Of a stretch of DNA of 7,985 nucleotides, positions 1 to 6,152 are shown piece after piece. The notes beneath the pieces were generated by a model. That model had not been told where the DNA came from and ran no database searches. It was given only the letters and a program-made list of their open reading frames with translations. Numbering within the stretch: position 1 is the first letter of the stretch; each line of letters begins with the position of its first letter. The stretch is from an uncultured Clostridia bacterium (GTDB taxonomy: Bacteria; Bacillota; Clostridia; Christensenellales; Borkfalkiaceae), in assembly GCA_947177495.1 (NCBI GenBank), contig CAMWUS010000058.1, forward strand, positions 1-7,985, read 5' to 3'. The position numbers were made by a program, and so were the translations under genes.

Positions 1-920
1 TAGACGCCATGACGGGCACGATCGAGGTGCAAAGCGAGCTCGGAAAGGGGACGAAGTTCCACGTCGTGCTCGATCTCGAAAAGGTAGACATGACGGAAGA
101 GGAAATGCTCCTTCCCGATTGGAATATGCTCGTGGTGGACGACGACGAACAGCTTTGCCTTTCTACGGTCGCCTCGCTCAAAGAAATCGGTATCGAAAGC
201 GATTGGATGCTTTCGGGCGAGGACGCCGTTAGCAAGGCGGTCGAGTCTTACAAGAGCGGCAAGCGTTACGACATCATTTTAATCGATTGGAAATTACCCG
301 GTATCGACGGATTGGAAACGGCGCGGCGTATCAGAAAGAAGCTCGGCGACGAAATCCCGCTCCTGCTCATCTCGGCATACGATTGGGGCGACATGGAAAA
401 GGAAGCGCGCGCGGCGGGTATCAGCGGATTCCTTTCCAAACCGCTCTTCAAATCCACGCTCTATTACGGGTTGCGCAAATTTGCACAGGAGCACGAGGAA
501 CTGTGCGGCGAGAGAAAGACGAAAGGCGCCGACCTTACGGGCAAGCATATTTTGATTGCCGAAGACAACGACCTTAACTGGGAAATTGCCGAAATGCTGC
601 TCGAAGACGAGGGCATGAAAGTGGAACGGGCGGAAAACGGTCAAATTTGCGTCGAGATGTTAGAGCGCTCCAAACAGGGAACTTACGACGCGATTTTAAT
701 GGATATCCGCATGCCCGTCATGACGGGGTACGAAGCGACGATTGCCATTCGCGCGCTTGACCATCCCGACAAGGATTTGCCCATTATCGCAATGACAGCG
801 GACGCCTTTGCCGATGACATGAAGAAATGCTTGGATTGCGGCATGAACGCGCATATCGCCAAACCTATCGATATGGATTTGCTCAAAACAACGCTATCCA
901 AATTTATCAACAAAAAGTAA
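1..920 (+). CDS. Hybrid sensor histidine kinase, C-terminal part with two receiver domains (5' end outside window)
   Basis: The frame is open to the left edge (first whole codon at 3-5), so the gene is truncated; the ATG at 9 is internal. Numbering from that Met, residues 1-24 match the end of a HATPase_c domain (GTIEVQSELGKGTKF, the G2 box and last strand). Residues 39-158 form receiver domain 1: acidic pocket D44-D46, phospho-acceptor D93 in LIDWKLPG, S122, and K144 in SKP. Residues 179-302 form receiver domain 2: E185/D186, D232 in LMDIRMP, T263, and K285 in AKP. Both domains keep all residues needed for phosphorylation. No HPt domain follows, so any onward transfer needs a separate partner. 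The sensor, HisKA and most of the ATPase domain are missing here, so the signal is unknown. The gene ends two bases before a strong hairpin terminator, and its neighbour is convergent, so it is functionally separate from the rest of the window. Confidence 0.95.
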   Translation, partial: DAMTGTIEVQSELGKGTKFHVVLDLEKVDMTEEEMLLPDWNMLVVDDDEQLCLSTVASLKEIGIESDWMLSGEDAVSKAVESYKSGKRYDIILIDWKLPGIDGLETARRIRKKLGDEIPLLLISAYDWGDMEKEARAAGISGFLSKPLFKSTLYYGLRKFAQEHEELCGERKTKGADLTGKHILIAEDNDLNWEIAEMLLEDEGMKVERAENGQICVEMLERSKQGTYDAILMDIRMPVMTGYEATIAIRALDHPDKDLPIIAMTADAFADDMKKCLDCGMNAHIAKPIDMDLLKTTLSKFINKK

Positions 921-921
921 G

Positions 922-955
922 AAAACAGCGCAGGGCGATTGCCCTGCGCTGTTTT
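922..955. terminator. Bidirectional intrinsic terminator between convergent genes
   Basis: A perfect 12-bp GC-rich stem (925-936 with 941-952) has a 4-base loop GATT. It extends by three A-T pairs into flanking AAA (922-924) and TTT (953-955). On the plus strand the stem runs into TTTTT, ending the kinase transcript. On the minus strand it runs into a TTTT tract, ending the hydrolase transcript that stops at 970. The hairpin lies wholly in the 49-base gap between the two stop codons. Confidence 0.93.
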
Positions 956-969
956 TGTATTAGATTGTT

Positions 970-1842
970 TTACCAAAGCTTATCAACGGAAAAACCGTTT
1001 ATTTGTACGACTTCGAAATAGGACGAACGTGCGATATCCCGCGGGACGACGACCAAACCGCCGTTGGCGTCTACGTCGTAGCCGAAGTTTTTAAACGCCT
1101 GCCATACGATGTGTCCGCATTGCGTGGCGGTGGGGGTGCGCCCGTCTTTGCATTGATCTTTGGGGGATAGTACTCCAACCGTGAGGTTATAGGGAACCTC
1201 CATCAGCGTTTCTCGCGCGGCTTTTGCGATATCCGCGGGGTTGGTTTGGGCGCGGTATTCCTCCTTTAAACGCAGTACCATAAAATTGGAAGAGTTTAAA
1301 AACCAATTGACGGAACCGAAGCCGCTCGGCGTGTCGGGGTCGAACGATTCGAAGGTGAGCCCCTTTTTGCCGTCTAAGATGAGTGCGGCGTGACCGTTGC
1401 GCCACCCGAACGTATGGCAGGTGGAAGAAAGAATCACGTCGCCGTCGTGCAAAGGTGCAACGGGGAAGAAGAAGCCTTCTTCCATAGAATCGTGCGGGGT
1501 GGTGATTGCCGCCATGTCGTGCACGAGCGTCCCCTCATAGAAGAACGCTTCCTGAAATTTTTCGTATTCCGCTTTTGTGGCGGAATTGCTTTTAAGTTCG
1601 TCGAGAGCGGATTTCCCGAGCCCCGTTTGGCGGAATAAAAAGGCATAGTCTTCTTCCGTCCAAACGTCCTTTTCGAGTACGGGAGAAAGATCTTCCCGCG
1701 CATAATCGGGAAGTACGCGGGCGGTAAACTCCACCGTGTAGCTCGCAATCATCATCGCCACCGCTATGCAGGCGAGCAAAATCCAAATCGCGAGTAAAAT
1801 AGAAAGCGCAATTTTCGCTTTTTTTAGTCCGTTTTTCTTCAC
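970..1842 (-). CDS. Membrane-anchored predicted cysteine hydrolase, permuted NlpC/P60 (YiiX-like) fold
   Basis: This 290-residue protein has a basic N-terminus and one hydrophobic segment at about residues 11-34 (signal anchor), so the rest should face the outside. The C-terminal half carries the pattern of circularly permuted papain-like enzymes (NlpC/P60 superfamily, YiiX/YycO type). LHDGDVIL (131-138) is followed by H151 in NGHAALIL, E165 in the next strand, then C242 in TQCGHIVWQAF, and VVPRDIARSS at 265-274. H151 and C242 are the likely catalytic pair; this is inferred from motif order. Such enzymes cleave peptide, amide or thioester bonds in cell-wall peptides or lipoproteins; the substrate here is unknown. 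Residues 40-125 match nothing I recognise. The start is GTG at 1842, because a TAA in frame at 24 bases upstream blocks extension and the next ATGs (residues 30-31) would destroy the anchor. No Shine-Dalgarno is possible because the promoter -10 lies just upstream. Confidence 0.72.
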   Translation of the reverse strand: MKKNGLKKAKIALSILLAIWILLACIAVAMMIASYTVEFTARVLPDYAREDLSPVLEKDVWTEEDYAFLFRQTGLGKSALDELKSNSATKAEYEKFQEAFFYEGTLVHDMAAITTPHDSMEEGFFFPVAPLHDGDVILSSTCHTFGWRNGHAALILDGKKGLTFESFDPDTPSGFGSVNWFLNSSNFMVLRLKEEYRAQTNPADIAKAARETLMEVPYNLTVGVLSPKDQCKDGRTPTATQCGHIVWQAFKNFGYDVDANGGLVVVPRDIARSSYFEVVQINGFSVDKLW

Positions 1843-1849
1843 GGGTATA

Positions 1850-1877
1850 ATTATAGCACGGTTTTATTTTTTGTCAA
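1850..1877 (-). promoter_or_regulatory. Consensus sigma-A promoter of the hydrolase gene
   Basis: On the minus strand, TTGACA (1877-1872) and TATAAT (1855-1850) are separated by 16 bases, and TGC directly precedes the -10, giving an extended -10. Both hexamers match consensus exactly. The expected transcription start, about 7 bases past the -10, is 1843 or 1842, which is the first base of the GTG start codon or one base before it. The gene should therefore be transcribed strongly as a leaderless mRNA. Confidence 0.85.
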
Positions 1878-1993
1878 GTGCCCGCATCCTCTGAACGTCG
1901 CAATACTGTGTCAAGCTCCGTTTTTCTCGGGTCATTTACGCCTAAGTAAACTCCCCGTCGAAAATGCTCGCTTTCCTTGTCTTGCTCGTTCAT
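1874..1993 (-). other. Possible small reading frame (39 codons) inside the palindrome
   Basis: From ATG at 1993 to TGA at 1876-1874 the minus strand encodes 39 residues beginning MNEQDKESEHFRRGVY and ending RRSEDAGT, highly charged and with no membrane segment. Against it being a gene: there is no Shine-Dalgarno upstream, it lies inside the hairpin structure, and its stop codon overlaps the -35 box of the next promoter. A second frame shifted relative to it (ATG at 2009, TGA at 1934-1932, 25 codons) is equally open. I list it as a possibility only. Confidence 0.15.
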
Positions 1994-2003
1994 AGAATGC
2001 GGA
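1881..2003 (-). repeat. 123-bp imperfect palindrome, candidate structured RNA or MITE-like element
   Basis: The ends are 17-base inverted arms (1881-1897 and 1987-2003) matching at 14 of 17 positions. Read as minus-strand RNA, two of the three mismatches become G-U pairs, so 16 of 17 pair. Inside, minus-strand pairing continues: GCAA (1985-1982) with UUGC (1903-1900), AAGC (1973-1970) with GCUU (1916-1913), UUUU (1964-1961) with A's at 1921-1925. A central hairpin lies at 1928-1957: CGGG with CCCG, a tandem G-A/A-G mismatch, GUUUAC with GUAAAU, and loop UUAGGC. No transposase, clear target duplication, T-tract or convincing dedicated promoter is visible. It could be a dispersed repeat, a small RNA, or an upstream regulatory structure. 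No known Rfam class is recognised. Confidence 0.5.
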
Positions 2004-2068
2004 TTGCATTTGTAAAGAGCTGTTTTTTCCGATTTTGCGTGAAATTGTGAGAAGAAGAAGCATTTCGG
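2004..2068. other. AT-rich intergenic stretch with no recognised feature
   Basis: This stretch lies between the palindrome and the patatin promoter. It contains T-runs (2023-2028) and a purine-rich run (2050-2060), but no hairpin, promoter or reading frame that I can support on either strand. A minus-strand promoter driving the palindrome would have to be here; only a poor -10-like TACAAA (2014-2009) was found, without a -35. Confidence 0.4.
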
Positions 2069-2097
2069 TTTACTTTTTTTCGAAAATGGAGTACAAT
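2069..2097 (+). promoter_or_regulatory. Likely sigma-A promoter of the patatin-aro operon
   Basis: TTTACT (2069-2074) and TACAAT (2092-2097) are 17 bases apart, matching consensus at 4 and 5 of 6 positions. The predicted start near 2104 gives a leader of about 40 bases before the ATG at 2143. It is the only promoter-like site found upstream of the rightward gene string. No operator, riboswitch or attenuator structure is visible in the short leader. Confidence 0.5.
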
Positions 2098-2105
2098 AAA
2101 TTTTG

Positions 2106-2139
2106 TAGGAGTATCGTTAGGGATATCAAATAGGAGTAT
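2106..2139 (+). promoter_or_regulatory. Duplicated Shine-Dalgarno in leader of patatin gene
   Basis: The 9-base sequence TAGGAGTAT occurs at 2106-2114 and again at 2131-2139. The second copy puts AGGAG 6 bases from the ATG at 2143 and decides that start. The first copy has no ATG, GTG or TTG at a usable distance, so it is either an upstream ribosome standby site or chance. Confidence 0.6.
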
Positions 2140-2142
2140 AAT

Positions 2143-2976
2143 ATGGGATTTATATCCTTTGTTAAAAATACATTTTCACGCAAGCGTAAATTTAAGCTCG
2201 GGCTTGCGCTCGGCAGCGGCGGTGCAAAGGGGCTTGCCCATATCGGCGCGCTCAAAGCGTTCGAGGAAGAGGGCATCAAATTTTCCTTTGTTACGGGTAC
2301 GTCTATCGGCGGCATTGTGGGTGCGCTTTACACCAAGGGCTATACTTCCGCAGACATGACGGGCATTATCGAGAGCCTCAACCGCAAAGAATTTGCACGC
2401 AATTTGCGCCCCTTTGCCGATTTGGCGTTTGCCGAAGAATACTTGAAAGAATATATCGAGGGGGATTTTGCCTCCCTGCCGCTTCCCTTTGCCGTTTGGG
2501 CGACGGACGGCGAAACCAACGACGGCGTGTTGCTTCGCGAGGGAAACGTGGCGCGTGCGCTTACGGCTTCCGCCGCCATTCCGCCTTTTTTCCGTTCCGT
2601 AGAGGTGAACGGAAAACGGCTTTACGACGGAGCATTTACCAACGCCATTCCCGCGGACATCTGCAAGGAAATGGGCGCGGACGCAGTAATTGCAATCGAC
2701 CTTTCCGCCTATATGCGTCCCGAGGAAGAAAAGGGAATGTTTTCGCGTTTGATCGGCTCGGCGGTGGGTGCGTTCGTACCCGTCAAGACGCTCGGAAACG
2801 CCAAATCGCGGGGTTACGATGCGGCGGATATCATGCTTCGCCCCAATCTCTACGATTTTAAGGCGACCGACGTTTCGCGTGAGGCAATGGACAAAATGTA
2901 CGAAATCGGCTATGCGGAAGCGCGCGCCCATATGGACGAAATCAAGGCGCTTGCGGCGCAGACGGTAAAAAAATAA
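2143..2976 (+). CDS. Patatin-like phospholipase family protein (RssA/YchK type)
   Basis: This 277-residue protein has a complete patatin core: the oxyanion loop GSGGAKG at 24-30, the nucleophile elbow GTSIG at 52-56 with S54, and the catalytic aspartate D162 in LYDGA. ASAAIPPFF (142-150) and the following strand also fit the bacterial RssA/YchK subgroup. The Ser-Asp dyad is intact, so it should be an active lipid acyl hydrolase; the natural substrate is unknown for most of this family. The first 18 residues are basic with no signal peptide or membrane segment, suggesting a cytosolic protein that may touch the membrane. The ATG at 2143 has AGGAG at 6 bases. The next gene begins 19 bases after the stop with no terminator between, so the two are probably co-transcribed. 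No link with the aro genes beyond position is evident. Confidence 0.92.
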   Translation: MGFISFVKNTFSRKRKFKLGLALGSGGAKGLAHIGALKAFEEEGIKFSFVTGTSIGGIVGALYTKGYTSADMTGIIESLNRKEFARNLRPFADLAFAEEYLKEYIEGDFASLPLPFAVWATDGETNDGVLLREGNVARALTASAAIPPFFRSVEVNGKRLYDGAFTNAIPADICKEMGADAVIAIDLSAYMRPEEEKGMFSRLIGSAVGAFVPVKTLGNAKSRGYDAADIMLRPNLYDFKATDVSREAMDKMYEIGYAEARAHMDEIKALAAQTVKK

Positions 2977-2995
2977 GAACACGGCGGACAAATAG

Positions 2996-3985
2996 ATGAA
3001 GCACGAAAGACGCGATCTCGGGGAACGCAAGCATTCCAAAGCTTTTTATTTGAAACTTGCATGTTTGCTTTTTGCCGTGCTTTTGCTTGTCGCGTATGTG
3101 CTGTTCGTCTCTTTGGTCCCGCTCAGGACGCTACTTCCCGCATACTCCGTGAAAAAGCGCGGAGAAGGGGAATTGCGGTTACATTTCCTCTCCGTGGGAC
3201 AGGGCGATTCTACCATCGTAGAATTTCCCGACGGTGAAATTATCATCGTGGACGCGGGCAACGGAAACTACGAAAACGAAAACCACATTTACCGCTACTT
3301 AAAAGCTTTAAAACCTACGGCAGTGAGCATTGTTCTCACCCATGCCGAATCCGACCACTTCGGCGGGTTTGCCCGCATTTGCAAAGACTTCTCTATCACG
3401 CGCGCCTATCTTCCCGCGCTCGGCTCGTCTTCGAGCGCATATACCGATTTTTTAAAGAGCGTAAAAGCATCGGGTGCGGAACAAATTACCCTGCTGCGGC
3501 GCGTACTCATCACCAACCCTTCGGGTGCTTTTATCGCCTGTATCTCCCCCAACGGTGCGGAAGAAACTGACAAAAACGAAGATTCCGCCGTGCTGTTCGT
3601 GAGCTTTGAGGGCGTGAACGCCATGCTTGCGGGCGATATCGGTGAAAAGCGGGAGAGCGCGCTACTACGCGAATATGCGGTTGCGCCCGACGCGTTCGAT
3701 TACGGAACCCGCCTTGTGCGTTTGGAAGATACGCACATTTTAAAGGTTTCCCACCACGGGTCGGCTTCCTCCTCTTCGGAGGAATGGCTGAAAACGCTCG
3801 GCGCGGAGACGGCAGTGGTAAGCTCTGGCAAAGGAAATACCTATGCGCACCCTGCGGCGGACGCCATGCAAAGGCTGTCGGACGCGGGCGCACAAATATA
3901 CAGAACGGACGAACTCAACGACATTATGATAACGGTTGCGGACGGCGGTTACGTCGTATCGCACCCGAACGGAGAAGAGATATGA
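2996..3985 (+). CDS. Membrane-anchored ComEC/Rec2-type metallo-beta-lactamase fold hydrolase
   Basis: In this 329-residue protein a basic N-terminus precedes a membrane segment at about 18-42; the remainder should be extracytoplasmic. Residues 60-325 match the metallo-beta-lactamase domain found at the C-terminus of ComEC: FLSVGQGDS (64-72), VDAG with D86, THAESDHFGG (115-124), LAGD (211-214), VSHHGS (252-257), and YAHP (283-286). The metal motif reads H116-x-E118-x-D120-H121, with Glu where ComEC-type proteins usually have Asp. The ComEC competence channel helices are absent, so this is a stand-alone domain. Such proteins are annotated as competence-like hydrolases and may be nucleases or phosphodiesterases; the substrate is unknown. 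The ATG at 2996 has a weak GGCGGA 7 bases upstream. The stop overlaps the aroC start as ATGA, indicating translational coupling. Confidence 0.88.
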   Translation: MKHERRDLGERKHSKAFYLKLACLLFAVLLLVAYVLFVSLVPLRTLLPAYSVKKRGEGELRLHFLSVGQGDSTIVEFPDGEIIIVDAGNGNYENENHIYRYLKALKPTAVSIVLTHAESDHFGGFARICKDFSITRAYLPALGSSSSAYTDFLKSVKASGAEQITLLRRVLITNPSGAFIACISPNGAEETDKNEDSAVLFVSFEGVNAMLAGDIGEKRESALLREYAVAPDAFDYGTRLVRLEDTHILKVSHHGSASSSSEEWLKTLGAETAVVSSGKGNTYAHPAADAMQRLSDAGAQIYRTDELNDIMITVADGGYVVSHPNGEEI

Positions 3986-5109
3986 GAGTTACAACGGCGG
4001 GCGAGTCGCACGGAAAGGCGCTCGTAGCAATTATCGAGGGGATGCCTGCGGGCTTGCAGTTGGATATTGCCGCAATCGATGAGCAGCTGAAACTCAGGCA
4101 GAGCGGCTACGGCAGAGGCGCGCGGCAAAAGTTAGAGTGCGATAAAGTAGAAATGCTTACGGGCTTACGCAACGGCGTCACGATCGGAAGCCCCATTGCG
4201 CTTGCCGTGTATAACCGCGATTACGAGAATTGGAAAGCGTACATGGCGCCCGAGGGGTGCGATACTCAGGCGCGAAAAGTGACGCGGGTGCGCCCCGGTC
4301 ACGCCGATTTGACGGGCTTAAAAAAGTTCGGCGGCGAGGACGCGCGCAACATTTTGGAGCGGGCTTCGGCGCGCGAAACGGCAGTGCGCGTGGCGGCGGG
4401 CACGGTGTTGAGGCAGTATCTTTCCGCACTCGGCGTGGAAGTCGCGGGCTTCGTAAGAAGCGTTGGAAACATAAAGGACGAGGGGAAATACTCCTTCGAC
4501 GATATCAAGAAGAAAAGCGAAACGCTCGGCATGCTCGATAAAAACGTAGAAGAGCGCGCCGTGAAATACATCGAAGAATGCAAGGCGGCGGGGGATACCT
4601 GCGGCGGCGTTTTGGAGCTTCGCGTAAAGGGCTTGAAGAGCGGATTCGGCAGTTTTATGACCTACGCGGAAAAGTTGGACGCGCGCCTTGCCTTTGCACT
4701 CATGAGCGTGCAGGCAATCAAGGGTGTGGAGTTTGGCGACGGCTTTGCGCTTTCCGCCAAAAAGGGAAGCGAGGCGCACGACGAAATTTATTATGCGGGG
4801 GACAAGTTTACCCGCAACACCAACCGCGCAGGCGGGATCGAGGGCGGCATGAGTAACGGCGAAGAGCTCGTCGTACGCGCTGCTATGAAGCCTATTCCCA
4901 CACTCATGCGGGGGCTTAACACGGTGGACTATGTTAGCAAACAGCCCGCGCGTGCCGATACCGAACGCAGCGACGTTTGCGCAATCACGGCATGCGAGGT
5001 AGTACTCGAAAGCGCGCTCGCGACCGAGCTTGCCCGTGTGGTGAGCGAGCGTTTGGGCGGCGATACCATGACGGAAGTTTTAGACCGCTACGGGAGGCTT
5101 CCGCAATGA
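3982..5109 (+). CDS. aroC: Chorismate synthase
   Basis: This 375-residue enzyme converts 5-enolpyruvylshikimate-3-phosphate to chorismate, the last shikimate-pathway step, using reduced FMN as cofactor. The family signatures are present: GESHG at 7-11 with catalytic H10, RQSGYGRGARQ at 39-49 with phosphate-binding R39, R45 and R48, RPGHADL at 104-110 with H107, the RNTNRAGGIEGGMSNGE signature, and ERSDVCA near the C-terminus. Length is typical of the family. The frame stays open upstream to 3784, but the conserved N-terminus begins exactly at the ATG at 3982, with GGAG 7 bases before it, and that ATG forms ATGA with the preceding stop. No flavin reductase domain is fused, so it is the monofunctional form. 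It sits first among the aro genes although it acts last. Confidence 0.98.
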   Translation: MRVTTAGESHGKALVAIIEGMPAGLQLDIAAIDEQLKLRQSGYGRGARQKLECDKVEMLTGLRNGVTIGSPIALAVYNRDYENWKAYMAPEGCDTQARKVTRVRPGHADLTGLKKFGGEDARNILERASARETAVRVAAGTVLRQYLSALGVEVAGFVRSVGNIKDEGKYSFDDIKKKSETLGMLDKNVEERAVKYIEECKAAGDTCGGVLELRVKGLKSGFGSFMTYAEKLDARLAFALMSVQAIKGVEFGDGFALSAKKGSEAHDEIYYAGDKFTRNTNRAGGIEGGMSNGEELVVRAAMKPIPTLMRGLNTVDYVSKQPARADTERSDVCAITACEVVLESALATELARVVSERLGGDTMTEVLDRYGRLPQ

Positions 5110-6152
5110 AAAGCTTTCGTATTCGGGAAGAGATCAGTGCGGAGAGCGAAATAATTTGCTGCGAGAACGCGTTCGAGCGGCTGACCGATTTTCACGGACT
5201 TATCTTTACCGACGAGAACGTGCTCGCTCTGTACGGTGAACAAATCAAGGCGCATTTCAAGGGCGTGCCCGTGTTTGCAATGCCCGCGGGGGAAGAGCAT
5301 AAAACGAAGGAAACGCTGTTCGCACTCTTAGAGGCTTGCGCGAAAGCGGAGCTTCACCGCAACGACAAAATTTTGTGCATCGGCGGCGGGGTGGTCGGCG
5401 ACATCGGCGGGCTTGCAAGCGCGCTGTACATGCGCGGCATTTCCTGCATACAGGTGTCCACCACGCTGCTTGCGCAGGTCGACTCTTCGGTAGGCGGCAA
5501 AACCGCCGTTGACTTTTGCGGCGTGAAAAACCTCATCGGTGCCTTCCATCAGCCGCAAACGGTGCTCGTAGACCCTGCATTTTTAAAGACTTTGCCCGCA
5601 CGCGAATTGCGTTGTGGGCTTGGCGAAATCGTAAAACACGCCGCGCTCGACGGCGCGCTGTTCGACAAGCTTAATGCCAATCGTGACAAGCTTTTCGACT
5701 TGGATTTTTTGGCAGAAATCATTCCCGACAACATTGCGATAAAGGCGCGGGTGGTGCAGGCGGACGCTCGTGAAGCGGGGCTTAGGCAATGCCTGAATTT
5801 GGGGCACACCACGGGGCACGCGTTCGAGCTTGTGGACGGCAGTCTTTCGCACGGGGAATACGTGCTTGTGGGAACTATTTTCGAAGCGGAAATCGCGCGG
5901 CGCACGACGGAGTGCAACGGGGCTTACCTCGACGAGCTTTGCTCTTTGGCACGCACGGTGCTCGGCGGAATGCCTTCTCTTCCCGCCGCGGAGCGGGTTG
6001 CGGCGCTTTCCCGATTGGATAAGAAAAATAAATCGGCGGATACGGTCAGCTTGGTTGCGCCCGTAAGAAAAGGGGAGTACAAGCTGTTAAAGCTTGCCTA
6101 TTCCGAATACGCCGAGCTGCTCACCAAAGTTGAAAAAGAGGTCATATGCTAA
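5106..6152 (+). CDS. aroB: 3-dehydroquinate synthase
   Basis: This 348-residue enzyme converts DAHP to 3-dehydroquinate with NAD and a divalent metal, pathway step 2, in the cytosol. Diagnostic motifs: GGGVVGDIGG (93-102) for NAD, STTLLAQVDSSVGGKT (118-133), KNLIGAFHQP (141-150), GLGEIVKHA with metal ligand E174, NLGHTTGHAFE with H234 and H238, and SHGE with H249. By homology E174, H234 and H249 bind the metal. A D-x-K type motif (DKKNK) near residue 300 is also as expected. The ATG at 5106 overlaps the aroC stop as ATGA, and GGGAGG lies 8 bases upstream; an open frame continues to 4977 but lacks any family similarity before this Met. The gene ends inside aroE with a 7-base overlap. Confidence 0.98.
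   Translation: MKSFRIREEISAESEIICCENAFERLTDFHGLIFTDENVLALYGEQIKAHFKGVPVFAMPAGEEHKTKETLFALLEACAKAELHRNDKILCIGGGVVGDIGGLASALYMRGISCIQVSTTLLAQVDSSVGGKTAVDFCGVKNLIGAFHQPQTVLVDPAFLKTLPARELRCGLGEIVKHAALDGALFDKLNANRDKLFDLDFLAEIIPDNIAIKARVVQADAREAGLRQCLNLGHTTGHAFELVDGSLSHGEYVLVGTIFEAEIARRTTECNGAYLDELCSLARTVLGGMPSLPAAERVAALSRLDKKNKSADTVSLVAPVRKGEYKLLKLAYSEYAELLTKVEKEVIC

Noticed and set aside
1881..2003. Palindrome as an intrinsic terminator
   Set aside because: Neither end is followed by a T-tract on the proper strand, and the stem spans 123 bases, far longer than a terminator hairpin.
2137..2142. TATAAT directly before the patatin ATG as a second leaderless promoter
   Set aside because: There is no -35 at the correct distance (TCGTTA) and a good AGGAG sits upstream, so this is a Shine-Dalgarno spacer and not a promoter.
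2176..3039. Minus-strand reading frame of 287 codons opposite the patatin gene
   Set aside because: Its composition is that of an antisense shadow (many Arg, His, Cys), it has no recognisable domain, and the plus-strand frame has complete patatin motifs.
3784..3981. Upstream extension of the chorismate synthase frame by 66 codons
   Set aside because: This part is an alternate frame of the metallo-beta-lactamase gene. The family N-terminus begins exactly at the ATG at 3982, which has a Shine-Dalgarno and an ATGA junction.
4977..5105. Upstream extension of the dehydroquinate synthase frame by 43 codons
   Set aside because: It is an arginine-rich shadow of the aroC 3' end. The ATG at 5106 has GGGAGG 8 bases upstream and overlaps the aroC stop.
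5664..5693. Direct repeat GACAAGCTT, two copies 21 bases apart, within aroB
   Set aside because: It encodes two Asp-Lys-Leu steps in a helical region of a conserved protein; nothing suggests a function at the DNA level.
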